From contig LT649806.1 of assembly GCA_900128395.1 (NCBI GenBank), positions 1-13,365 of the forward strand: 13,365 nt of DNA, given 5' to 3'. The translations under genes and the position numbers were made by a program. The notes beneath the pieces are model-generated. The model made no database searches. It saw nothing but the letters and a program-made list of their open reading frames with translations, and was not told the DNA's origin. This document shows positions 9,301 through 12,397 of the stretch, piece by piece. The number at the start of each line of letters is the position of its first letter. The stretch's first letter is position 1. This DNA is from Stramenopiles sp. TOSAG23-2 (taxonomy: Eukaryota; Sar).

Positions 9301-10036
9301 TATGAAAGCAGAAGCCGATTGTACGATATGTGGTGCAGGCAAATATAGTGAAGCTACGAAAGCAAATGCCGAAAGCACGTGTATCAATTGCCCAGCTGGT
9401 CGATACGGTGTAAATAATGCGAATACTGTTGGTGAACATGATCAATTATCTGATTGTGCGATATGTGGCGCAGGTAAATATAGTGAAGCTGTAGGAGCAC
9501 AAACATCAGCTACTTGTAGTGATTGCCCAGCTGGTACAATTGGTGTAAATAATAATAATGTTGTAGGTGATCATGATCAAGAAGCTGATTGCACAACGTG
9601 TAATAGTGGAGAATACCAAGACGGAACCGGACAAACTAGTTGCAAAGATTGTCCTGCTGGTAGATATCGAACAACTGATTCAACAAATGATAATAAAGAT
9701 TGGAATGGTAATGCCAATGGAAATAATGATGGTATGAATGCACTCGACGATTGTACGATATGTGCAGCTGGTAGTATCACAGATACTGGAACAGCTGATG
9801 GTGCTACAACCTGTACGCCGTGTGTTGCCGGTAAATTTTCCGCTAGTTCTAATGTGGCATCTTGCTCTGATTGTGCAGCTGGTAGTATCACAAATACTGG
9901 AACAGCTAATGGTGCTACAACCTGTACGCCGTGTGTTGCCGGTAAATTTTCCACTAGTTCTAATGTGGCACAATGCGATAATTGTGTTGCTGGTACATAT
10001 AACGATTTGAATACTGGAATAGCTACATTTTTATAA
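275..10036 (+). CDS. Giant secreted modular surface/fibre-like protein (C-terminus cut by frameshift)
   Basis: Reads as 3,253 residues from the ATG at 275. The same frame is open from a GTG at 260, but a TGA lies just before that and the ATG gives a clean signal peptide, so 275 is preferred. Residues 1-20 are hydrophobic and end in TVA, a plausible signal-peptidase site. Domains by nucleotide position: tail-fibre-like module ~684-945; GD/NNG modules ~1126-1605, ~1900-2160, ~5330-5565 and ~7915-8160; ~13-residue solenoid repeats ~1606-3990; second tail-fibre-like module ~4130-4410; ~82-residue repeats 5738-~6470 and 7232-~7950; discoidin-like domain ~6412-6830; unassigned beta-rich domain ~8165-8690; Cys-rich repeats from ~8697. 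No transmembrane anchor is seen. NxS/T sequons are abundant, as expected for a secreted protein. Likely role (inference): adhesin, virion fibre or extracellular matrix protein. The frame ends prematurely at TAA 10034-10036 because of a 34-bp duplication; the true tail lies at 10041-10574. Reading-frame confidence is very high, functional confidence low. Confidence 0.9.
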   Translation: MILFTMFLVIFLKGIFVTVAYHKNECYEFVGCPDKLEAVRGGMQFLDWKGNSVSQLHISQPEFNENDSKWKIELNTENFPMEFLVVKSDIKESLAMKIQKDRPAHKPVNPMLTQTADITLPAAYVGKFAQSSDATEISFLRSRGTRNYPTNTEQNDVLGYITFKSFASNNWYAASQMYGTLEQDLPDIGKSGGKLTFATTELNTAYTHELIDRMTIDSKGRMFHRSTAETGIVHNIFANNVNTGVPFKIQMSNLSSGIGVHITTEIVKEDPDNVTTFLDGGTLNVSTHIVAKYKSGDLIEINNCTNIENNGKYIIRSSLGSTIHLQSLDGIPPTNLYGPDTTCNIRKPESIPKMVTRIRKKQIQSLSSNGTVVVFLDSDIDDYNIGDLVHFNNCRFSENNGKYIIEYKFTAVKVLRLITSDGQAITNLIDEPSSTCQISRPPGTVVNIDARSQRHGTLVDINANNMLDGEIVYIKSNNLQNEGKAIHIESTSPLSNHIVKLDAYESTFGNVVAVNGRDMKNGSLVHITSNLGNALTGSPTSFRIVNINNSDTSTTVVELENYNNNFETGDKVRIVGIGGDDDSTSMHELNNKIYTISRNTNSTKIELDGIDSSGYTAYDNSISSRGIVTRVGGKLLHVQGDFETDGTLVDISGVDLVDGTALKITGGAHMEEGNLISLQTSSKDLVNGALSLVANSVETGRIIKLHGNSLTTGKIIDIVSTTSGMTSDGKIINIDVTAATSGTIIDMKAPALTLGTMMDISAKALTEGKVIDITDNEDLTTGHLLHIKTISATAEKPIFIEYDSMNVGTGIKMDVPALSTGHGMVIDSLNGNDLLNDGSGVYGTGGSLLTLNGTSQTAGTLLDIDATALTTGRAIRVKSGNVSSGALLDLFTNSTAAGNTNGLVRLTANSITTGVGMKISAAALTTGKALHITSGSGTALAAGGSLLRVQGDSVTAGNIVDISATAMETGTLLKLTSGSELTSGRLLHLQTSSTFSSSDTLEGAIFDVTANAVQTDRVVRISSNSVKSGAALEIVATGNDATMTGDGRVIDIQAAEQTTGKLLKIDGSALTDGIGLYIKGGNLTTGSLLHLHSTSAASQNGIMRIDATLMTTKKVVTVNAPDVTSGTVIDITAAENSNGNIFSGKLINIVAGAQANAGGTIVDISANSLTTGIILDITKHKLQGAGRAIKLSGGSGAEFQADGLAESGKALYIHSNSDNSDYKSVVEIDNKNSASTKTQTLHLTHSATSDSNTTLGQKPATALAIDSLLPEAVFIRVSSDTNAENGAQITLSRDRQGSDLAQPATTVANGDVIGRIHFDAFTSAVRQTVGAIESRVDDSSLSSTSLGSKLIFKTSQVSTNATLKTRLVLPNDHKMILGEGDDEFHIKKAIRATDGHGTDLIITGQAARGTNNNNNNGGDVIVRVGSHTGSGLKGEMKVQNDDGTVDILTIDEAKTTLKTPTIDVSDGTKTITIVDSQASSLQIGTSSNPDILKIDTSDTVEKVIIDGNFDITENLLVTKESIFTKQVVILTKKVLSKNDVDVELCYKTGNGNDAFTDTIKLGGTGSTVYIYQTDIGGGFSSTGATIEDDGDMKTNGILTADSAVKLNYNDNTKSVSLTKSNGKIFYGGAPPMNMHIATNMPSVDLDGNGFCNNCKVIKIGTNTGNSGANIMILGGLHVVQVHGVTTINSIDTNGVYTVANGTVFAKNETVTVSGCDADGNNGEFLVSSIYGDNITLHDVNDNAITTIATTTNCKISTITVVSTNGSTFEGMMGMKIETSTINCLTTACSVPDNGDIEFGLGKHINGNILNLDNQNESDDHSIFTGVVGNFDVNIGTETCTINVTGDLQIGGGYGSELGSTFATNGDGSLDGKLTVDGTSTLTGSVTFGGNIISDQPNEAKTIFNTITSQTISVGAVTGSTTYIILNAIKIGGEGAGYTGNTGATIEKSGNFFTDGNIIVKSNVDLDGSANFDVGGNILRNTQSDSEIFTAVTNVNHDITILPTNSTKQVSMPFKLQTITQTGGGTAHVEFTSSGVQTEKKLHVDVPLFYNTTFDGTDNSSHPSANALDGNYANKWKITSCNSCGLIMTGLTTDSVVTSVRVKCVTVSDNKWPTSLAIYGSGDTIVPNDGGTWTQIGGGDIAIPDFTSNDQVQTVIFSNSNVYKHYKIVFKTIKLGTTMEIREIALLTNVGDFNEDVILNGNIRASTLKTINGNAVNTKTFDRHLNFANTQIKISGTGGVKVDNLHVHANGDESNPTKIESDGTFTLATDGSFQVGTSPPTAGTSGDLAYDNGKHISGNPPGTNVIATLQTTGASGRDRQIFVTTTSQAIDIGAISSGSNTVKTQAFSVQNGATTILNNGVVTSGGTLTVNNDVTIGTQGAPKSITINNGHIKALSNSQITGGLFTNSGTNNIAIGNIDGKVKFQHDFKVGDTNNDGTTDAFTAVFNTEYTLTATGDCTIKGSNSGGATIIAKSSTVGTAKEIFRNVANTNIEIGKSGSANSIVEMGNINLVSAMEVKAGTIVFKKHFDFTLAAGSDGQIKYFVYTTGVVTITDITTNGVYTVINGTGDVDKFAVGDMVTVAGCTAAGNNGDFKINTKGTDTLELVTSLDAAITTTAVTSGTGGCTISKRYIDITNNDGSTWLARLSHEFKICKLMYVTDKWVKIKPRQVLYFLQIEHQNIDYNVVKSGTSTNFGDNTLVPPLSDYTFDVLLPASSKTDTRYTGGTDVFIFNIKFKSKVKNDFLYAKVTSPSGGKFTDKQVVSDSDTTTTLSSDEGNNRLVIKPGDYADNIVQIFHSIDGTFSIRIRKPCAKGYYFDSNECIICAAGQYSTTEPFQTSTCINCPAGTFNNYGSYAPYHDSTSDCTTCYSGKYQPYTGRTSCYNCPAGSYRTTDSTNDLKPWNGNNRFYMDSISDCTICGAGKYSEANGQTSESTCTDCPVGTFNNQPSNYWYHYTGHDSTSDCTTCNSGEYQDGTGQTSCKDCPAGRYRTTDSTNDNKNWNGNANGNNDGMKAEADCTICGAGKYSEATKANAESTCINCPAGRYGVNNANTVGEHDQLSDCAICGAGKYSEAVGAQTSATCSDCPAGTIGVNNNNVVGDHDQEADCTTCNSGEYQDGTGQTSCKDCPAGRYRTTDSTNDNKDWNGNANGNNDGMNALDDCTICAAGSITDTGTADGATTCTPCVAGKFSASSNVASCSDCAAGSITNTGTANGATTCTPCVAGKFSTSSNVAQCDNCVAGTYNDLNTGIATFL
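684..945 (+). other. Tail-fibre-like module, copy 1 (within the giant CDS)
   Basis: The pattern is ISFLRSRG, then DVLGYITFKSF, then SGGKLTFATTELNT, then DRMTIDSKGR. It matches the 'hxFxRxRG...GxIxFxxxD...GxLxFxTTxxxxxxxxERMxIxSxG' pattern familiar from phage tail fibres and related virion proteins. A second, divergent copy lies at about 4130-4410 (ITLSRDRQG, DVIGRIHFDAF, LGSKLIFKTSQVST, KTRLVLPNDHKM). The two copies bracket the solenoid repeat array. Recognition is by pattern memory, not by a search. Confidence 0.55.
1126..1605 (+). repeat. Tandem GD/NNG Cys-paired modules A and B
   Basis: Two adjacent modules share the order [GD.hxhNNC]-[ENNGKYII]-[hydrophobic strand]-[TC.I..P]. Cys codons are at 1184 and 1301 (39 residues apart) in A, and at 1454 and 1580 (42 apart) in B, suggesting one disulfide per module. 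Related copies recur at ~1900-2160 (C, no Cys), ~5330-5565 (D, Cys at 5417 and 5531) and ~7915-8160 (E, Cys at 8021 and 8144). The core resembles the small 'FxxGDxhxhsGs..NdGxYxhxxh' beta module seen in phage structural proteins; that identity is inference. Confidence 0.65.
1606..3990 (+). repeat. ~13-residue beta-solenoid-like protein repeats
   Basis: A long array of short units of the form G-x-h-h-x-h-x-(S/A)-x-x-h-T-T-G, for example LLDIDATALTTG and GMKISAAALTTG. Most units are about 13 residues, with occasional insertions, giving roughly forty to fifty units. A divergent GD/NNG module interrupts the array at ~1900-2160. Alternating hydrophobic residues and regular Gly/Asn turns imply a beta-helix or triple-stranded beta fibre. 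The DNA is well diverged between units, so the array is old rather than freshly amplified. Confidence 0.75.
4130..4410 (+). other. Tail-fibre-like module, copy 2 (within the giant CDS)
   Basis: Residues reading AQITLSRDRQG, NGDVIGRIHFDAF, LGSKLIFKTSQVST and KTRLVLPNDHKM keep the same order and spacing as the module at 684-945. It closes the solenoid array and is followed by a linker containing a six-Asn run. Confidence 0.5.
4505..4522 (+). repeat. (AAT)6 coding microsatellite
   Basis: Six in-frame AAT codons give a six-Asn run in a flexible linker between GT and GGDV. Changes in copy number would be frame-neutral. Confidence 0.85.
5738..7950 (+). repeat. Six ~82-residue repeats in two clusters of three
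   Basis: Units begin with an h-F-x-x-h-x(3-4)-h-x-I-G-like signature: SIFTGVVG (Ile codon 5738), TIFNTITSQTISVG (5978), EIFTAVTNVNHDI (6233), QIFVTTTSQAIDIG (7232), GLFTNSGTNNIAIG (7481) and EIFRNVANTNIEIG (7718). Spacings are 80, 85, 333, 83 and 79 codons. Several units continue into a tail-fibre-like 'IGGGxGxxxxTxxxxGxxxxxGxLTVDG' stretch. The 333-codon gap contains the discoidin-like domain. Spacing and motif are read directly; the fold is inferred as beta-rich fibre shaft. Confidence 0.65.
6412..6830 (+). other. Discoidin / F5/8 type C-like domain
   Basis: About 140 residues follow the discoidin-like plan: an opening Ser/Pro-containing loop with NALDGNYANKWK, then a C-x-x-C pair, then VVTSVRVKC, then a Trp-Pro and IYGSGD strand, then GTWTQIG, and a final strand pair YKHYKIVFK...TTMEIREIALL. 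The ending matches the 'MQIxExxLL' close of many galactose-binding-like domains. Such domains bind carbohydrate or phospholipid, so this is the best candidate ligand-binding head. Recognition is by pattern, not by a profile search. Confidence 0.6.
9153..9306 (+). repeat. 154-bp near-identical direct repeat, copy 1
   Basis: Matches 9585-9738 with one visible base difference (AAAAATTGG against AAAGATTGG). The offset is 432 bp, a multiple of three, so the frame is kept. A more diverged relative starts near 8856. This indicates recent in-frame duplication or gene conversion within the Cys-rich stalk. Confidence 0.9.
9585..9738 (+). repeat. 154-bp near-identical direct repeat, copy 2
   Basis: Second copy of the 9153-9306 repeat, one mismatch by eye. 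It encodes the same peptide run, including NSGEYQDGTGQTSCKDCPAG, with a single Asn-to-Asp change. Confidence 0.9.
9821..10028 (+). repeat. 208-bp direct repeat, copy 1 (partner 10233-10440)
   Basis: Aligned without gaps to 10233-10440 at an offset of 412 bp, with 15 base differences counted by eye. The offset is not a multiple of three because the second copy lies beyond the 34-bp duplication; 412 minus 34 is 378, which is. It includes sub-repeats of about 111 bp (9761-9871 and 9872 onward). Confidence 0.85.
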
Positions 10037-10062
10037 CGATTTGAATACTGGAATAGCTACAT
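9998..10062 (+). repeat. 31-bp perfect direct repeat that breaks the giant gene's frame
   Basis: Bases 9998-10028 and 10032-10062 are identical and are separated by TTT. The period is 34 bp, so the duplication adds one base modulo three. The first frame then reads ...NDLNTGIATFL and stops at TAA 10034-10036. The homologous segment at 10410-10440 has only one copy and runs straight into TGT AAA, showing the ancestral arrangement. It may be a real mutation or an assembly or sequencing error. Confidence 0.9.
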
Positions 10063-10574
10063 GTAAAACATGCACAGCTACCGAGAGCAATAAATATGTA
10101 TCTACTGCTTGTACAACTACAGTCAACACAGTGTTCACATCATGTGGTACCTGTAATGCTGGTCAATATATATCAACGGCATGTGCGGTTGGTGATGCAA
10201 CCACGGTAGGTTCCGTTGCAATCTGCACGGCGTGTGTCGCCGGTAAATTTTCCGCTAGTTCTAATGTGAACTCTTGCTCTGATTGTAATGCTGGTAGTAT
10301 CACAAATACGGGAACAGCTAATGGTGCAACAAGCTGCACGGCGTGTGTTGCCGGTAAATTTTCCACTAGTTCTAATGTGGCATCTTGCGATAATTGTGTT
10401 GCTGGTACATATAACGATTTGAATACTGGAATAGCTACATGTAAAATATGTGGCGCAAATGAATGGCAAAATGGAGTCGGTGAAACTTCTTGCAAAAGTT
10501 GTCCAGGTGCAAAAGTTACAAACGGTAACGCTGCTGCAGACCATGATGAGAATAGTGATTGCACCAATCAATAG
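10041..10574 (+). CDS. C-terminal part of the giant Cys-rich protein, displaced into a second frame
   Basis: This frame is open from 10023 and has no ATG near its beginning, so it is not expected to be an independent gene. It opens with NTGIATCKTC, exactly the continuation expected after the NDLNTGIAT that precedes the stop at 10034. It then carries further Cys-rich repeats (CVAGKFSASSNV, CNAGSITNTG, CDNCVAGTYNDL, CKSCPGAKV) and ends in NSDCTNQ at TAG 10572-10574. Removing 34 bp joins it in frame to the upstream CDS. The conserved Cys spacing over ~177 codons shows the frame was under selection until recently or still is. No C-terminal anchor is present. Confidence 0.85.
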   Translation: MNTGIATCKTCTATESNKYVSTACTTTVNTVFTSCGTCNAGQYISTACAVGDATTVGSVAICTACVAGKFSASSNVNSCSDCNAGSITNTGTANGATSCTACVAGKFSTSSNVASCDNCVAGTYNDLNTGIATCKICGANEWQNGVGETSCKSCPGAKVTNGNAAADHDENSDCTNQ

Positions 10575-10920
10575 CAAGTTTGATCATTTTTGTTTGGTGT
10601 TCCAAAATGCATTATCATAAATGATGCTGGTCCCTTGTGCTTATTTATAGCTGTTGTGCAATTGGATCCAACACGCATTGCGGTAGCAGAGATGGCTACA
10701 ATGTTGGCAGTGGCATCCATATATAAATATTGTAAAGAGTAGCCCGATGCTGGACCATAAGGTATTTACGTGGCGCGTGACAGCAACCATGTGCATATTC
10801 ATAAATGGCCCGACGTAGGTCCTCTTTATAAATATTACATACAAAATACTTGCACCATACATACATAAATAAAATATAAAACCCGTAAAAAAACATCAAA
10901 CAAATACAAACCACCCATGA
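10575..10920 (+). other. Intergenic, possible remnant of a repeat-containing coding sequence
   Basis: No intact gene. One plus-strand frame is open from 10584 to a TAG at 10740-10742 (52 codons, hydrophobic and protein-like, including VVQLDPTRIAVAEM). After that TAG and one TAA at 10758-10760 the same frame is open again to about 10870. A DAGP/DVGP motif recurs in this frame at 10623, 10746 and 10812, 41 and 22 codons apart. A decayed repeat protein is possible but unproven. AATAAA occurs near 10866. Overlapping minus-strand ORFs here have no recognisable content. Confidence 0.3.
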
Positions 10921-11660
10921 TATAAACACGGACGATCATATATCGATGAGTTTTTACTTACAAAATCCAAACTGACCCAAATACACTACACAAGCGATTT
11001 AAAGTATTTCAGAAAATGGTTGAAGGAAAATAATATCCCAGAGGCTGTTACACGCATTCGATTCCTCGACGTTTAGCGATACTTAAAAACGGTAGTGGTA
11101 TCTCCATCCCGGAGAAGAAAGATCATTACATTAAAATCTTTCTTTCACTATCTACACTTGAACGACTATATCACTAAAGATATATATTAAAGTGTTTAAA
11201 AGTGCCACCAGCAACTAAATGCAGAGTAGGGAGAAAAATGACAGAGGAAGAGGTATAATGGTATACTTAAAAAAGCCAGAGGGAAGGTAAAACTGGTGCC
11301 TTTTCTTTCTCGGTCTTCGTGTATCTGAAGCATTGTCCTTGAAGAAAAAGGATGTGATCTACGGACCACGGTTGTCCTTTTCGGTGATGGGAAAAGGTCA
11401 GAAGCGGAGAGAGGTATTGACTGGGAGAATGGTATCGAAAAAGATTTGGCATCAAATATTCAAGATGGTGGGCACAGAGACATTTAAAGCGTCACCACAT
11501 TGGTTGAGACATGCATTTTGCAGTCTTAGTATCCAAAAAGGGTGCGATGTAGGGACTGTGAGCATCGCCATTGGGGCATACCACTTTGGCCACTACACGC
11601 AGATACGGCCATTCCGCCAAACCACCCGGCGAGTATTTGGAGGAAGCAGCATTTCTTTGA
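10921..11660 (+). pseudogene. Broken XerC/D-type tyrosine recombinase (integrase)
   Basis: Family members cut and rejoin DNA through a catalytic Tyr, using an R-K-H-R-H/W-Y set. Pieces in order: 10921-11187 encodes the N-terminal SAM-like core-binding domain (YIDEFLLTKSKLT, LKYFRKWLKEN, FFHYLHLNDYI) with an in-frame TAG at 11074. Stops follow at 11188, 11197, 11227 and 11239. 11238-11255 in another frame gives MTEEEV, the usual start of the catalytic domain. 11291-11570 gives LGLRVSEALSL (first Arg codon 11318-11320), the Lys hairpin VMGKGQKRREV and SPHWLRHAF. A further shift at about 11570 leads to LGHTTLATTRRYGH, with the Tyr codon at 11604-11606, ending at TGA 11658. The distance from the first Arg to the HWLRH box is about 35 residues shorter than usual for XerC/D, implying an internal deletion. 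Every catalytic element is recognisable but on three frames, so the gene is dead. The HWLRHA...GH..LATTRRY.H style resembles bacterial/cyanobacterial-type integrases also found in protist and viral mobile elements. Confidence 0.9.
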
Positions 11661-11880
11661 GTCAGGAAAGTACTGATTACTAAAAAATATATTTTTATTT
11701 TTTAAAAATATTTTACGTGCGTATTAAAATGTACGCTATTTTAACTTTTTTACTAATGCCATACTCTCAAAAGACAAATACAGGTTGACTGAGCCAAATG
11801 ACGAGAAAATTATCATATCACACTGGACGTAGAATGTCCAAAATCAGGACAGAACCTTATTTTCTACATCCATATACCAG

Positions 11881-11942
11881 ATATCATATCATATCATAGT
11901 GTTTTGAGCCAATATTTAATATCATATCATATGATACGTATC
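11881..11942. repeat. ATATC short tandem repeats with nested palindromes
   Basis: Two arrays of the 5-bp ATATC/ATCAT unit lie at 11881-11898 and 11919-11930, separated by ~20 bp. The second runs directly into the palindrome TATCATATGATA (11925-11936) and an overlapping one, GATACGTATC (11933-11942). It could be a simple satellite remnant or a protein-binding site; no function is shown. Confidence 0.6.
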
Positions 11943-12109
11943 GCACAATATGTGTCAATAACTCCAATATGATAGGAATTACGATGTTTATCAACCTTCT
12001 GTTGATGAAAAATGGGCATTATATACGAAGGTGGAGAGAATAAATTGTATACCAGGGTACGCATACGAGTACGTTAATTAAATTTAGAGACACACCGTAA
12101 ATATTGTAA

Positions 12110-12127
12110 ATTTACGCGCGCGTAAAT
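12110..12127. repeat. 18-bp perfect palindrome with CGCGCG core
   Basis: The sequence ATTTACGCGCGCGTAAAT is its own reverse complement. It sits in otherwise very AT-rich DNA, where a CGCGCGCG core stands out. Position is about 20 bp beyond the end of the extended minus-strand frame at 12148. It may be a hairpin, a transcript-end structure or a dimer-protein site. Confidence 0.6.
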
Positions 12128-12147
12128 ATTTTAAATTTTATAAATTT

Positions 12148-12267
12148 TTAATTTTTAATTTTTCTACTCGGTGATAATTCTAAATAACCGCCACCACGTC
12201 CACCTGGATGATTGACAAATCCAAGCTCATTGTGTCGCCATCCACCGCAATCACTAGCTATTTTTAA
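12148..12267 (-). other. Open extension of the small minus-strand ORF beyond its TAA
   Basis: In the frame of the 41-codon ORF, reading continues after the TAA at 12270-12268 for 39 sense codons to a TAA at 12150-12148. The content looks protein-like (CGGWRHNELGFVNHPGGRGG, YLELSPSRKIKN). It has no ATG of its own. Either the upstream TAA is a mutation, or a very short GT...AG segment is removed, or this is chance. Confidence 0.3.
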
Positions 12268-12393
12268 TTACAACCGGCGGGGCCTTAGTATAATGCCCAT
12301 ATTCCAATCAACATCCGCTGCATTCCATCCAATATCATCCCCCTCCTCCTCATCATACATATATAATATATCTCTACCTCTACTATACGACAT
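12268..12393 (-). CDS. Small acidic/aromatic ORF, unknown function
   Basis: 41 codons from the ATG at 12393, starting 4 bases after the stop of the 316-residue gene on the same strand. It begins MSYSRGRDILYMYDEEEG and ends ILRPRRL. The YMYDEEEGDDIGW stretch resembles the end of the preceding protein (SYLFDEEEENVGDSYW), suggesting a shared acidic/aromatic tail motif. The tight spacing implies co-transcription or a once-continuous coding region. Not recognised as any known family. It may be only the first half of a longer gene, since the same frame remains open after the stop. Confidence 0.35.
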   Translation of the reverse strand: MSYSRGRDILYMYDEEEGDDIGWNAADVDWNMGIILRPRRL

Positions 12394-12397
12394 TTTC

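Larger units (their letters stand above)
8697..10574 (+). repeat. Cys-rich ephrin-receptor/TNFR-like repeat stalk
   Basis: Repeats follow C-x2-C-x-A-G-x-(Y/F)-x(n)-C-x2-C-P-A-G, e.g. CTICGAGKYSEA and CKDCPAGRYR, as in the GCC2/GCC3 and ephrin-receptor-like Cys-rich families that form extracellular disulfide-knotted rods. The stalk spans the frame break at 10031-10041. No transmembrane segment or GPI-type tail follows the last repeat, so anchoring must be non-covalent, N-terminal or absent. Confidence 0.8.
11661..12147. other. AT-rich non-coding stretch
   Basis: No supportable gene. The longest ATG-started frames are trivial (for example 19 codons from about 11729). It contains the ATATC repeats, short palindromes, a TGTCC/GGACA hairpin near 11836-11852, and homopolymeric A/T tracts near 11681-11715 and 12127-12160. 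No terminal inverted repeats or recombination sites flanking the recombinase remnant could be recognised. Confidence 0.6.

Noticed and set aside
9577-9973. Minus-strand frames with repeated ENLPATHGVQVVAP-like peptide
   Set aside because: The periodicity is just the complement of the Cys-rich DNA repeats on the plus strand.
9998-10062. A spliced intron at the frame break
   Set aside because: The 34-base extra segment can be placed at many positions, but none begins with GT and ends with AG, so a canonical intron does not explain it.
10641-10929. Two overlapping minus-strand frames of 73 and 77 codons
   Set aside because: Aromatic and hydrophobic runs from AT-rich DNA, no recognisable motif, mutually overlapping and adjacent to decayed sequence.
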